Notes under the pieces: model-generated
Told to the model about the DNA's origin: nothing
Databases searched by the model: none
The model's input: the letters and a program-made list of their open reading frames with translations, nothing else
Shown here: one piece after another, positions 26,871 to 39,188 of the stretch
Layout: the number at the start of each line of letters is the position of its first letter
Numbering within the stretch: the stretch's first letter is position 1
Origin: Motacilla alba alba
Taxonomy: Eukaryota > Chordata > Aves > Passeriformes > Motacillidae
DNA: 64,000 nucleotides
Assembly: GCF_015832195.1 (NCBI RefSeq)
Contig: NC_052017.1
Coordinates: 12,352,790-12,416,789, forward strand
Direction: 5' to 3'
Translations under genes and position numbers: made by a program

Positions 26871-29082
26871 AAAACACTAAAGACTTCAAATTGCTCTAAC
26901 TTTATGTAATAGGAGCTGTAGAAGCACCTAGTCCAACATGTTTTTTTGGTTTTTTTTTCCTTACTAATAAATATAATTTTTAAAAAAAAAACTGCTTCTC
27001 CATTTCCTATTGATGAATTTCCAAAGAGAAGAGACCTCAGTGCTCATTAATACCTGCAGTGTACAAGTTTTAGTCATCAACAGTTTGTTCTCAAGTGAAA
27101 CTGTAATAATATGAAATTATTTATTAATATAAGGAAATTACAGAAACTTCTTTTAAAATTGGGTTGTACACCTAAAGCTCAGATTCTGGAAGTAAGAAAT
27201 TGCTGATGACAGAACATGCTGCTCTTCATGGCAGCTTCCCAGTTCTGCCTTCCCAATGTCAGCTACTGAGGGTCACTCTCTTCAAGGTTTTCTAGAATTA
27301 TCAAGAATTCACAAAAAGAAATGAGAATGATAAGACAATGGCATTATTTATTATTCCTAGTCTTCTTGTGTGAGCACAGAAGGGTCTCAGTTCCAATGAA
27401 CAGATAAGACAATGAGCAAAGAATCTAAGGATTAATGCAATGTTTGCTTTGGGACAGTCTGAAGTGTCAGAGAAATAAGTGCCACAAAGCAATGGTGTGA
27501 CTGGGAATATGAAACAATTAAGCACACTGTGTGTTTAGGGTGGGTTGTTTTATTCAAAAAAATTATCATATATCATCCAGGTCACATAAATCCTGATTTC
27601 ATGTTTCATTTTTGTAGCAGTTTGAAGACTCAGTACAAGTCTGGAAAGAGCACTAGGCTGGGTATTATACTTGAACTGTTGTGAAGCACCAGATAAAAAT
27701 GTAAATAAAATAATGGAAGAGGTAATTAGTTCTCTGGAAAACCATCTAAACATATGAGTGTGTTTATTTATCAAGAGAGAATAAAACATTATTTTCTGGG
27801 ATGGAATGAAAAATAATGGCTAATTGAATAATATGTTAAAGTGTCTCTTAAATGAGTGATCCATATGAGGGTTTGCTGAGCATGCAGAACAGAGAGGACA
27901 GAATTTCCTGTTTTGGTTTTGCTTGCAGCTACTGGTGTCAGACAATTTCCAATAGTCAGTGGCTGTGTGTTGTTTGACTTGAAGGAGACTTGGATCAGGC
28001 CCTAGGCATCTAAATTAATGGGGTACATCAACAGTCAGTTTTGCCCTTGTGCTGTTGGAAAATGGACTATATGCCATTTAACTTTAATAGCTCTGAAGTA
28101 GTTTGACAGCCTCAGATGAAAAAGAAGTACATAAATGCGGAGACAAAAGTATGAAGTGGAAACTTAGTCAGGATTTCTAATTTCTTTGTACTACTGATCA
28201 TTTCTATCAGGCAACTGGGGACACATTATGTCATTCTAAACCACTATTTATCTTTGCATGACTATGAAAATGACAATCCTTAAGGTAATTTATTTATAAT
28301 AAAACATTAATTAATGTTTCTTTCTTCTAGATGGCCTTATTCTCCAAGTACCATTTCTATATTATGTCTACAAGGAAATTGGGAATAAATGACAAAAAGT
28401 CAGAGTTTTCACTCGTTTTTCACCCCTAAACAAAACTGAGACAAGGAAACAGCAGAATTCTAAGTTTATTTCACTTTTCAAGAAACCCTCAACTGATTTC
28501 CAGTAAAAAACAATTATTACATATCTAAAAGGACAGGAGTCGTAGCATGGCCAGTTGTAGAAGAAACAACGTTCTTGATTCTGCATCTCTTATTCTGCAC
28601 ATCTTGATATTAGGCAAGATGACACATCTTCCCAGAAATCCATAGGCTGGAGACCAGATTAGTTACTAAGGCAGCCAATACTTCATGCCCTGGAAGGAAA
28701 TTCTGCACTCCCTGGGAGTACATTTCTTGAGTCAGGTATAGGTCTGTTTCCTCAGTTTCAGCTTCAAGTGCATCCTAAAACACTGCAAGTGCTAGCTGGG
28801 AACACAAGGTTTTTCTCCTCAAGATATAAAAAATGTGCACTCTTAGCTAAGGTGGTGGGACCCTGTCCTTCCTCCCAGAATCAATCCCTGAAATTAATCC
28901 CTGAAACAAGACATTATGACCATACCCCACTCATTTTTCTTTCACTTGGATTCCTTGCCTTTCATCTTCACAGACTACCCAGAAATGCAGGATCAGATTT
29001 TACTGGTAATTCCCTGATATTAATCACACTTAGTTTAAGATCAGGATCTGTCTGTGCTACAGCACAGAACTAAACTTCAGAC
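26871..29082. other. Non-coding sequence between MIR-like SINE and CR1
   Basis: No gene or clear repeat is visible, apart from a T-rich and A-rich patch at 26941-26992 and a near-duplicate AATCCCTGAAA pair around 28880-28906. Confidence 0.6.
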
Positions 29083-29885
29083 CCTGAGATCCAGGCCAGC
29101 CTGGACAGGCTGGATCAGTGGGCCAAGGCAACTGTACGAGGTTAAACAAGATGAAATGATGGGTCCTACACCTGGGTAACAACAACACCAGGCAGGGGGA
29201 AGAGTGGTTGAAAAACTGCCCAGCAGAGAAGCTCTTGGTTGTGCTGGTTGACAGCCAGAAAAACATGAGCTGCAGTGTGCCCAAAAAGTGGCCAAAAAGG
29301 TCAGTGGCATCTTGTCTTGTACCAGCAGGACCTGGCTTGTGGTCAGCAGGACCAGGGCAGTGATGGTGCCCCTGTACACAGCACTGGTGAGGCCACACCC
29401 TAAGCCCTGTGTTCAGTTTTGGGCTCTCCTGAGGAGCTGGGGCGTGTCCAGAGAATAGCAATGAAGCTGGTGAAGGGTCTCAAACATAAATCCAACTTCA
29501 GGGGAGCTGAAGTTGTTCAGCCTGGAGAAAAGGAGGCTGATGGGAGACACTGCCATTCTCTACAACTCCTTGAGAGGAGGTTGCAGAAAGGTGAGGTAAG
29601 CAAGCAGTGGTAGGACAAGCGAAGATGGACTCAAGTTGTGTTTAGGGACATTCAAGGATGATATTAGGAAAAACATTTTTACTAAAAGGCTGGCTCAGTA
29701 TTGCAACAGGCTTCCCAGGGAAGTGGGAGGGTCACTATCTCTGGAACTCAGAACAAGTCAAACCTATCAAAAGCCAAGTAGACGTGGCACTTCTTGATGT
29801 GGCTGTGTTGACATGGTGGTATTTGAACAAAGCTTGAACTTGATGATCTTAGAGATCTATGAGGTGCATTGGAATTTGTGTAAGT
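29083..29885 (+). mobile_element. CR1 LINE, C-terminal ORF2 and 3' end
   Basis: A plus-strand CR1 fragment of about 800 bp. Blocks in consensus order include 'CTGGACAGGCTGGATC', 'GGGGAAGAGTGG', 'GTGCTGGTTGACAGCC', 'GTGCCCCTGTAC', 'GCACTGGTGAGGCC', 'TGTGTTCAGTTTTGGGC', 'GCGTGTCCAGAGAA', 'AAGCTGGTGAAGGGTCT', 'CAGCCTGGAGAAAAGGAGGCTGA', shortened here to its recognisable core GTTCAGCCTGGAGAA, and near the end 'GATGATCTTAGAGATCT'. A short open frame at 29419-29613 keeps residues 7-25 in the pattern of the CR1 ORF2 C-terminus (L-x-R-V-Q-R then K-L-V-K-G-L-x-H-K-S). The coding region is otherwise broken by stops and frame changes. The terminal ATTCTATG-type octamers are not recognisable. Confidence 0.9.
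29419..29613 (+). pseudogene. Decayed CR1 ORF2 C-terminal fragment
   Basis: A 64-codon open frame inside the CR1 copy. Residues 7-25 ([19 protein letters not shown]) follow the familiar end of the CR1 ORF2 protein, just after its reverse-transcriptase domain. Downstream the match moves to another frame, and the product lacks any catalytic centre. It is a molecular fossil rather than a gene. Confidence 0.7.
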
Positions 29886-30420
29886 GTGGAATTATAAAAT
29901 ATATTTCCACCTGATCTTAATCCATATAGAGTCTTTCTGTGTATGCTCTGAGTATTTTTATTAGCATAGAAGTTAAATTATCGATTACTCAAGAATATCC
30001 CAAATTATTTTTAGTTTTACCTACCTACAAATTTTTAACAACCTGTGAATTACTACTGATCACGTAGACATTGACTTTTAAAAGCTGCATTTATATGAAG
30101 TAATTTCTAAGTGTTATTTTATACAACCACAAGGAATTTGGAAAAAGAAATCCTTATCATGAACATTTTCCTTTTCTATTTCCCCCTGCTTAACCCACTG
30201 GACTGCAGAGAAGATTACCCCCTTAACAGAAAGAAAAAGCGTATGTCAACCTGCCTCACCTACAGAGCCTTCAGGCAAAATGCATCACTTTTTGGGACTG
30301 TCAAGGATTGAATAAATCAGAGATAAGTGGGTTAAAATGTCAGCACCCACTGGGACCAAAATAAACCTACCATATTTTTTCATCCAAATGAAATCCTATC
30401 TGCAGTACTACCAGCACTTC

Positions 30421-30436
30421 ATTCATTCATTCATTC
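30421..30436. repeat. (ATTC)4 short tandem repeat
   Basis: Four perfect ATTC units preceded by a partial unit. Confidence 0.9.
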
Positions 30437-31353
30437 TGGAAGACAACTTAAAATTCTTAATAATTTTTTTTTTTATTTTAAAAAAAGGAAAAATCCCACA
30501 AAAATAGTTAGGGTTTTTTTCCCTTCTTATTGTAATAAGCCTGTGAAAGTCATCTTGTGCAAAAGGTCAGATAAGCGTGATGTGAAAGATGGTGCTAAAA
30601 GGCTTTCAAACTTTGTTTATTAATAGGTATAACCTTTTCACCTCTGCTACATCTGTCACTGCTAGGTTAAATATCATTCATCTTACTGGTCACCTGACTT
30701 CTTGTTATGAGTAGAGGGAAGTGCCACAAAAAAACACTGAACAGTCACAAATCCATTATAAAAAATGTAAGAAAAGAATTGCCTGAGCTCTTCTAATAAA
30801 ACATAACCTAACATGGAGTAACTGAAGACACTGAGGGTAGCCCCTGGTCTTAAAAGCATTCACTAGGCCATTGATCATTGAAGACAACATGCAGTGACCT
30901 CACACAAACACAATGTAAACTCCCAAACTCATTGATGGCATTCCTAGCACTCTGTCTGAATTTATATTGCCTCTCTGTAAACTGTTTGACATAAGCAGTG
31001 AAAGATGGAAACAGAAAAAGGCCTCCTCACTATGATGAGCATAGCACCAAATGCAGCTGGATGCCAGTGAATTAACTTGTAGCTTACTTTGATGTTCAAA
31101 GAAGTCTCAGGCCAAAATGTGTGTTAATGGAATTTTCATAAGATTCTTGGGAGTGTATTTTTCCTTCTGGATAGTCCAAAAATATGCGAGAACATAAAAA
31201 CTACCTGAGTCTATTTTGAGGAGATGAAGAAAAGAAATGGAAAAAAACATACTGTGTTGTTATCCATTTTTCAGAAAGACTGGTACGGCTCTGTTAGTCA
31301 AATCACACACTCAGAAAGGCATGTGCGTGTATATATGTGTCTCTCCTTTCTCT

Positions 31354-31405
31354 TTCCTTCCTTCCTTCCTTCCTTCCTTCCTTCCTTCCTTCCTTCCTTC
31401 CTTCC
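31354..31405. repeat. (TTCC)13 microsatellite
   Basis: Fifty-two bases of perfect TTCC repeats, 13 units, preceded by a short TG/TA-rich stretch. The plus-strand frame that translates it as a repeated P-S-F-L pattern (31224-31517) is not a gene. Confidence 0.98.
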
Positions 31406-31982
31406 GTTTCATTTGAGCACCAAGCACAAGCACAGGAACTTAAATATTTTTACACTTACTTTCACTAAGTGTGCAGAAAACACTACATTAATGTATCTGT
31501 TTTATACTCTAAAATGATATAAATTAATTGTAAGGCAAATGCCAAAATGTGAATACACAGAACTAGAGTAGGAAGCTGAAGAAAGCAGTAGAATTGTAAT
31601 AGTCAGCATATTAACTGTTTAAAAAATTGTGGTGTTCTTTTGAAAAAGTTTGAATGTTTGATAGTTTAATGTTTAGGTTTAATGCTCGATATTTAAAATA
31701 TCAAAGTTCAGATTATTGTGGATGGAAAGCTCGAGGACTTTTGTTTTCATTTCTGGGTTTTTTTTAAGAAGAGTGCTGCAAATTTTGTAGAGAATTTATT
31801 ATTGATATGTAGATATTGTACTCCTGCAATGAGTAAGTGGACAGGAAGCAGATGCTACTGGAAAATTCTCCCTTCTCTTTTTAAGCCATCCATAATAGTA
31901 ACAGGTAAATTCTTTCCCTGTACTCAAAAGAAGGAATAAATCAAAGACAAATAACTACATGAAAGACAGAGAGGGATATTTA

Positions 31983-32275
31983 CACGGGCATACAGTGACA
32001 TGACAAGGGGGAGCAGTTTCAAACTGAGACTGGGTGTAGATTAGATAGTGGAAAAAAATTCTTTAATGTGAGGGTGGTGAGGAACAGGTTGCCCAGAGAA
32101 ATTATGGTTGCTGCATCCCTGGAAGTGTTCACAGCCAAGTTGGGTGGGACTTGGAACAATCTGGTGAAGGGGGGTTCTGTCCATGACAGGGAGTTGGAAC
32201 CAGAAGATCTTTAAGGTCCCTTCCAACCCAGGCCATTCTGTGATACTCTGGTTCTAAGACACAGTTCTATGATTG
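31983..32275 (+). mobile_element. CR1 LINE 3' end, plus strand
   Basis: The last 290 bp or so of a CR1. In consensus order it shows 'GGAGCAGTTTCAAACTGA', 'AGATTAGATA', 'AAATTCTTTAATGTGAGGG', 'GGAACAGGTTGCCCAGAG', 'CATCCCTGGAAGTGTTCA', 'GATCTTTAAGGTCCCTTCC' and a degraded tail 'CATTCTGTGATACTCTGG...TTCTATGATTG' ending near 32275. Only 3' UTR-type sequence remains, as in most 5'-truncated CR1 copies. The 61-codon minus-strand frame across it is not a gene. Confidence 0.9.
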
Positions 32276-33677
32276 AAGTTTTGTCTGAATGTGGTTTTCA
32301 TCCTGCATCTAAAATGGCATTGTATCTTTCCTGGGAGCTGATTGCAAAGCTGCATCACAGCTCATTGCTAATCAGCTGCGAGACCCTACTAATTGAGGAT
32401 TGCTAGCTTAGAATGCTGCCATTGTGCACACTACAAGGACATCTCAAGACTTTGCACAATTCCAACTGAAGTGTCAAAATAGAGCCGAACAGCAAAGCAT
32501 ATCATTGCCTTCCTGTACAGTAAAAATTAAAAAATCCAGAAGCATCCCAAGCTTACATGTTCTCAGCAAAGTTGCTGCCTTTAAGTCATGAGAAAATACC
32601 AAGTTTTGTATTTCCACTCACTACAGAAAAACACAGATATAAGGAACTGTGAGAAACACATCTGGCAAGCACAGTCATATCTATGAGAACTGCTACAACA
32701 GCAAGTACATGTAGAGTATTGACTTATAATTTGTGGGCATGTAGGGCACTGAGTCCAAATCCCTCTTGCAGTTTCATATTATTGTTGTCTCCTTTTTCAC
32801 CTGTCACCTGAGAGCTCAGTCTCAAGCCTGAAGCTGACAGGAGTGGCTGTTAGTGGACCTTGAGTAACCCATGTGCTGCAGAGTGTGATGCCACCCACTT
32901 CTTCCAGAACCTCTTCTCTTCCAAATATCAACCTTTTAAAAATCTATCTGGTCTATTTTAACTACATTTTCACACCCTGTATGTCCTATTCTCCACTCAT
33001 CCTGGGAACTCTAGTCATCACATGTTCTTAGTCATCTGTGAAGTGCAAATGGCAAGAATGTCTCATTGGGCTAGCTCATCTCCTTTAGCCCTTTCCTTTT
33101 TTTGATTTTTATAAACTAATGAGCGCATTTTCTCCTGTGCAAGGAAGAAAAAAAAAAAGGAATGCTGAAACAAACGAGGTGAACATTCTTTACAATTGCA
33201 TTTTCTTCCATTCACTGTAGCTGACCATGTGAGTAGGTCCTGTCTGCAATCACCATATAAACAGCTTTTGGAAAAATAATAGAAATTATTTCAAAATTAC
33301 TTTGGGATGGAACATTTTCTCTGAAAGTGTTGTCAAGAGATAGGTTTCAAGTACAGCAAGATTCTGAGCCATGAGATTGACAGTGATTAATTGCATCACC
33401 AAAACTGGTTAGCCCTCTCAGAGACCTGACTGGGCACACAGACAGCGAGTCTTCCTGGGAGGTGCTTAACTCTGATGTATCTGAAGGCACCAGCTGCTGT
33501 CTCTGTAGTGAATCACAGCTTGTATGCATCGCTCTAGCTCTGTTGGAGTAACACACCTTCCATTGGCTGCCTTGCCTCAGCCCCCCTCCTGGTGCTGTTC
33601 CCTCTCCTAGAGAAATCAGTAACACCTTGTATGCGCCTCTGCCCTCAGTTCTTGCCTTAGCTGGACTGATTGGCTCC
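32276..33677. other. Non-coding sequence; GC rises at its 3' side
   Basis: The first 1.1 kb is ordinary AT-rich sequence. From about 33410 GC rises and two ATTGG sequences occur (near 33577 and 33667). No TATA box, LTR boundary or exon is evident. Confidence 0.5.
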
Positions 33678-34108
33678 ATGCACAGAAGGGCTGAGGTTGT
33701 AAGGGACCTCTGCATGCCATCTGCTCAACGCTGCTGCTGAAGCAGGAATGCTCAGTTCTCCAGGACCATGTCCAGATAGCTTTTGAAAATCTCCAAGGAT
33801 GAAGACTCCACAATCTTCTCTCTGGGCAACCTGTACCAGCGCTGAGCCACCCCAAAAATGAAAAAAGTGTTTCCTGATGTTCAAAGGGGACCTTCTACCT
33901 GTCTGTGCCCATTCTCTTTTGCCTTGACACTGGGCACCACTGTGCACAGCCTGGCTCCATTCTATTTGCACCATCCCTTCAGATATTTCCTCATATTAAT
34001 AAGATTTCCCTTGTCTTCTCCTTTCTTCAGAGCAGAAATGGCACGGGCTCCAGCCATCCTTGTAGTGTTCTCCAGAATTTTCATGATTCTCCAGTACTGA
34101 AGCCCCAC
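33678..34108 (-). mobile_element. CR1 LINE 3' end, minus strand
   Basis: This is the 3' part of a CR1 non-LTR retrotransposon. On the plus strand it runs in the typical reverse-complement order: a degenerate terminal motif (CACAGAAGGGCTGAGG), 'GGTTGTAAGGGACC', 'CAGGACCATGTCCAG', 'TCTCCAAGGATG', 'GACTCCACAATC', 'CTCTGGGCAACCTGT', and then blocks matching 'GTGCCCATT' and 'CTGGGCACCACTG'. Similarity fades towards 34108. It is 5'-truncated, like most CR1 copies, and clearly diverged, so it is old. Open frames crossing it on either strand (for example 33347-33715 on the minus strand and 33905-34561 on the plus strand) are chance frames. The tRNA-Gly gene begins about 280 bp further on. Confidence 0.85.
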
Positions 34109-34380
34109 CGGGACGCTACTCCAGAAGCACTCCCACCGGCACAAAGGAAGCTGCCTTTACTTGTAGGCAATTCATGTGTGCAACAAAGCCACAGTCACCC
34201 CTTCTCTCACTCTGACAGAAACATCTTTGCTGGCCCTTGTGCCATGTGCGATTCCCACCCGGACTCCCGGTCCTGCCCTGCCCTGCCCACCCCAAGCTCC
34301 CACTCTTCCCGGCGCTCGCATCCCTGTGGATGGATAGATGGATGGGTACGGCACCTCCTCACCCCGCTGGGAACGGCGTC

Positions 34381-34384
34381 AAAA
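34381..34384 (-). terminator. Pol III T4 terminator of tRNA-Gly
   Basis: The plus strand reads AAAA here, so the minus-strand transcript has TTTT six bases beyond the tRNA discriminator base. A run of four or more T just after the gene is the standard RNA polymerase III stop signal. Confidence 0.8.
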
Positions 34385-34390
34385 CAAAGC

Positions 34391-34462
34391 TGCGTTGGCC
34401 GGGAATCGAACCCGGGTCAACTGCTTGGAAGGCAGCTATGCTCACCACTATACCACCAACGC
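34391..34462 (-). tRNA. tRNA-Gly, anticodon TCC
   Basis: This gene makes the transfer RNA that reads GGA glycine codons (and GGG by wobble) in cytosolic translation. Read on the minus strand, it is 72 nt including an A discriminator base at 34391. The acceptor stem is seven perfect pairs (GCGTTGG with CCAACGC). The 7-nt anticodon loop is CTTCCAA with TCC in the middle. The T arm is CCGGG-TTCGATT-CCCGG. There is no intron and CCA is not encoded, as usual for eukaryotes. The internal Pol III promoter is intact: an A box matching TRGYNNARNGG (TGGTATAGTGG, + coordinates 34445-34455) and a B box GGTTCGATTCC (34402-34412). A T4 terminator follows at 34381-34384. The sequence agrees with the vertebrate Gly-TCC tRNA as I remember it and shows no damaged stem, so it is probably functional. 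It lies in a CpG-rich patch next to a CR1 remnant. Confidence 0.97.
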
Positions 34463-36027
34463 CGCGGTGATGGCACCTTCCTGCTTGCCTTCCTCCTTCC
34501 TTTCGTGCTTCCCTCCGTTCCCAGTTTGCCCACGGGATTTACTGCCTGCCCTCAAGCATAGCAAAGACCAACTGAGGGAGGCAGCCAAGTTTTCTCCACG
34601 GCTGCCAAGGCTACTAGAAAATTAGAAGTTTGTTTGCTTGTTTGTTTTTAAACACTGATAAGAAAGTTTTGTTCAGTAAAATGTTTCCAACGTCCTGACT
34701 GGTTTAAAAGAAATTCCAAATAGGACTAAAACCTTTGGAAGGGGGACTGTGCACAATTGGAAAAAAAGGCTGGCTGACATCTGATGAAATAGGCATCTTC
34801 ATTTTTTAGGAAAAGAAATAGGCTCTCCAGCATTAATGTTGCAGATGAGATTTTTATCTCATGTCTGAAAAATTAGGTGGAAAAAGTTTTAAAAAACAAT
34901 ATATATTGTCCTTTCCATTGACTACTTCTTTTGTGTTCTCAGTATCATCCACAGAAACATAAGATTACATGGAAAATATAAGTGAAAATAAACTAAATAG
35001 CGCTGCAAAAGCTTTATATTTGAAAGAGGGTTATCTGAAACACAACCCTGAAATGATGAATCTCAAACTTGAATATATTTTTGTGACATAATGTGTGGTG
35101 AAATTTTTTCTACTACAGTGGATAGAACCAAAAAAGTATTTTAGAGGAACAAAATCTCAAAAAACTCACATGGTGTGAGAATATCCTATGAATAACCCAG
35201 GGCACTCTAGGGCATCTGTGATTTCACTTCTGAGAATGTCCTGTTTACAAGCAGATATGGTTCTTAACACGTAGGAATCTCAGCAAATTTGTGGTAGAAA
35301 CCATTCTGTGCCAGCAGAGAGGTCCTACACAGAGAGACCTTCATGTCTCATTCTCAAATCCTCTGTCTTCGGCTTCCTGCAATGATAATCAAAAAAGTTG
35401 TAAGACCTAGCATTGGTCAGACATCCATCGATCCTGTCACTTCTGTCATTTGGCATCTGAGTAATTAATAGGTCCATAGAAGGTCCCCGAGGCCTGTGCA
35501 TACTCTGACCATTTTACACGTGTTGGTATAGATAACATTTTTTGCAGCCTTAAATGAAAGTCTGTCATGCACAGCTACACAGTAGTAAGGATATCAAATC
35601 TTCTCTCATTTTCTTATCATATTTTACTTTAAAACTCAGCAAAACCAGAGATCATATTTGGAATGCTCTGCAAACAGCTCATGAGGACATAATATAAAGT
35701 GTATTTATAACTAAGATTTAACAAAACAAACTAAGAGGGCTCTGCTGAAGGGTGCAGAGTCCATTTTGACTGCATGTGACATGCCATGCACAGGTATTGC
35801 TGTGCAAACTCACACTTCAGCTATGTGGTGCATGAACAGCAAACCAGTGCTCTCGGGAGCCACATTTTCTCTATATTTGTTGTGGAAGATTTTTACACTT
35901 GACCTTGAGCCAGTAGGCTTATAGTTTAAGAAGTTAAAATGGGAAACACCAGACTCACTGAACATAATCACTTCTGACAAATACATGCTTTATTGTAAAG
36001 ATTTTCATGCTTTTCTACTAATCTGTG

Positions 36028-36077
36028 GGCACCATAGATATTTTCTAGTAAAGGCACCATAAAAATTTTCTAGCAAA
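36028..36077. repeat. 25-bp imperfect tandem duplication
   Basis: Two adjacent 25-base units beginning GGCACCAT and ending CTAG(T/C)AAA differ at 3 of 25 positions. The duplication is probably older than the perfect 17-18 bp ones elsewhere in the window. Confidence 0.9.
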
Positions 36078-36849
36078 TTTAAGCCTAGTGAGAGTTGTTT
36101 CCAATGTTACTGAAGAGTATGGTTTAACAATCATCAAAAATGTTTATTCTTTATATACTCCCTTGCAGAGAAATGTCATGGAACCTGAAATTCTGCAGAC
36201 AAACATTTGAAAATAATTACCGTACTGTTTAGGAAATTCTAATAACTTTAGTAAAGAAGTCAGCCTGAAGAAGTTTGGATGTTCTCGTAAAAATTATATT
36301 TCTCTTCCTTCAGCTTCTAGTCTTAACTACATCTTTGTGAACTCACCATCCTGTATTTTAAGGTATTACAGAACGAAGAAGGTGATTTTGAAACAGCGTG
36401 ATAGAATTGGAAAGAGAGATGGGCCCCCTGTTGAATTGAGAAAAAGCACTGAATGAGGATTTCCAGCTCTGAGAAAGCTGGAAGCTGAAGTGTATAAACA
36501 GAACAGGACAGAGAAGTGGGACAGGCTAAGCTGATCTCTGAAAGGCACCCACCTGCACCTCAGCTCATAAAACTGCTTGAGATTCCTGAAGTATTTAGGC
36601 ACCAAAACTTGCAGATTAACTCAGAGGGCCACATTCCCAAGGTCAGAGTAGTCTTATCCTTCTTAAGGAATTCTGGAAACACTTCTGGACATCTGTAAGC
36701 ACCTGGAAATCTGTTGAAATCTGACATCAGTTTTCCAGTCTCAAATGCAAAGCCTCCTAGACTCCTGCATGTTTAGGCAATATACACACACTGCCAAATC
36801 AGGGGCTCTGCATGAAATTTATCCTGGTTATTTGTTTTGCCTCCCTCTC

Positions 36850-36867
36850 ACACACACACACACACAG
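36850..36867. repeat. (CA)9 microsatellite
   Basis: Nine perfect CA dinucleotides, followed by a weaker CA-rich stretch to about 36878. Confidence 0.95.
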
Positions 36868-39161
36868 ATGCACACAGGTTCCAGTAGCACTTGATGAACA
36901 AGCAGATCAAATTAACCCTTATTATGTCTTACAGAACACGAAGAATGAGCAATGGTAGCATGTCCTAATCTGGTTTCAATTCACTAGGCAACAAATCTGT
37001 TTGCCATGAGTCTACTGCATACAGCTTTTAGCTGAGGGGAAGCATTTTGCTGTGGCATAATCAAAAGTGTTCCAATTGCACACAACCACATGCTCTCTGC
37101 TTTCTTATTAAAGGTTTTCTTTGTTGGGTCTTACACCAAGTAAGACCCACAAGTTGCACCTGTGACTGTTTTTGCTGCAATATCATCTTCAGCTCCTTAG
37201 TGCATCACCACCTAACCTCTCGATTAACCCTTGCTTCAAAGGCTGCTCCCTGCAGGTGCAGTATCGTGGCTCTTCTGGCAGGTGACATGCCTTGCTCACT
37301 GCTGGTGACATCTGTCATTGCTGAGGACCTGGGCATGCCACATGTGCTTTTGGTTTACAGCTCAAAGTCTTGGCTAATTGCATAATTAATATGGTGCAGA
37401 TCCACAGCCTGAAGGAATCTATAAGATATTAAAATGAAAAAAAAATCCAAAAAAAACCCTAGGCCTTGCCAACACTAAATTTGTCCAGTTTTCTGGCAGT
37501 AAGCTTCTCTGCAGAGTATAGATTTTAATTTAGTTAGTCTGGAAGAAATATATGGTCATACCCTTGGTCCAAAGGATTTCTCAGTCCTTATCAGAGGAAA
37601 AAGTTTGGAAGTAAGAACAACATATTCCAGGAGATTTCAAAAATCTTCAGTGCTACCATAGGAATAGAATATGTCTATTACCTATTACAAGTTTTATCAA
37701 CTTCTCTGGAAAAAAAACCAGCATTAAATCTTCAAATTAAAGACATCTAAATTTTGGCAGAGAAAACGTCCTAAATATGTGGCAAACATTACAAACATTT
37801 GATCCTTTGGAGCTGTTTGAAAGTTGTATGTATTTAGACCTAATGCACCAATAGAAATAAAAAATTTAAAGCTTTAAAAATTGGTTTTAGAACTAATTTA
37901 CTTAGGATCAGACAAGTCTAAGTTTAATGAAAAATAACAGACAACATTTATAGGGCTTTTGCTTGAAAATCTTACCTTTCTCATGATTGATATTCTTTTA
38001 TACATAAACTGATTGTCTTAGTTACTGATTTCAGTTTTACCAAATGCTGTTCTCCAGTCAAAATATTCACATAGCCAGTTATAAGCATTTTTCTATCAAA
38101 GCCAATTTCTATGAGTGATCAGTCCTCAACACACAATAAAGATATATAAACACAAGTTTATCTTTATCAAAGAAGACAACTACTCAAATTTAGAAATACT
38201 TTAAAATAGACTATAAAGATGACATTTCAAAATTCCTGACTTGTTGCTGTTCATCAACAAGACTTGCAAACACTGCTTAACACTTGTAATGCTAGTTAAC
38301 TTAGTTTCCTTCATGTATAATAATCATGAATTACTTTTTTTTTTCATTTTTAATAAAATGGTATAATTTTGGACTTTATATAAAATACTAGAAACACTGT
38401 AATTTCTCACGATCCTCTCTGAGGATTTTAATTAACATCTAGTTAATATGTCTGACCTTTCAAAAATAAGCCAAGTGTTCTTTTCTCTTCCAATAAGTAA
38501 CTGAATTTTAATGGCAGCAATAAGATTCTTTCCCTGGTGTATGAAAAATCATAATACTAAAATAAATAGATAGCTCTTAACTTGAAAAAAAAACAAAATA
38601 AAATTTCCTGAGGAATATTATTCCTAATTTGAAGGACAGCTCACAATATCAGATGAAGGGAAGCCCCAACAAGGCTGGCATAGTACAGCTACAACAAAAA
38701 CTCAGCAGTCAACTTTGTAGTCATTCTGATGATGAAATCAACTGAAAATCCAGCAAGTTTGCCCAAAATTAAAAAAAAAAAATCAAATATTAAATTATTC
38801 CTAAGGCATTACTGTAGCTTTTCTTTGAATTATCAGTGGATGGGAAGTTTAATGAAAACCTGAACTGAGACTTTTTTCATGCAGTCACTTGGCTTCAGAG
38901 GCTGGGATGCTGTGTATTAACATGCATGGGCACCTCAGGGAGTGGTTCATTTCAGGTTCACCTCCAAGGCCATAATAGCCCTGGTTAAGTGTCTAAAATA
39001 AACTGACAAATCACCTTCTGGACAGGCCTCTTTCTATCAGTGCTAAAAATAGAAACTGGGTAGCTCAAAAGTTTTACACACAGTGGCTTTAATATAGACA
39101 GATTTTTATGGAAATGATAAATTATAAAATGACAACTCCCATTCTTTTACAGTCTGACTGG

Positions 39162-39188
39162 TTCTATATGTTCTATATGTTCTGTATG
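39162..39188. repeat. 9-bp unit repeated three times
   Basis: TTCTATATG, TTCTATATG and TTCTGTATG follow each other directly; the third differs by one base. Confidence 0.9.

Larger units (their letters stand above)
29886..31982. other. Non-coding sequence between two CR1 copies
   Basis: This stretch holds the ATTC and TTCC microsatellites and A/T runs near 30465-30490. No gene is seen. Confidence 0.6.
34109..34600. promoter_or_regulatory. CpG-rich patch around the tRNA gene
   Basis: I counted 24 CpG dinucleotides between 34109 and 34600, while most of the window has only scattered ones. Local GC content is also high. CpG retention usually means little germline methylation, as is common around active tRNA genes and promoters. 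The patch also holds short CCCTG and GGAT repeats (about 34272-34288 and 34326-34346). No TATA box or coding exon is evident. The simplest reading is that the patch belongs to the tRNA locus; an unannotated Pol II promoter is possible but not shown. Confidence 0.55.

Noticed and set aside
31224..31517. 97-codon frame with repeated F-L-P-S units
   Set aside because: The repeat comes from the TTCC microsatellite.
33347..33974. Three overlapping minus-strand frames of 79-122 codons
   Set aside because: They overlap each other in different frames, and most of their length is CR1 3' sequence or GC-rich flank.
33905..34561. 218-codon plus-strand open frame, the longest in the window
   Set aside because: It runs through a minus-strand CR1 remnant and then across the tRNA gene in antisense. 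It is open because the patch is GC-rich.
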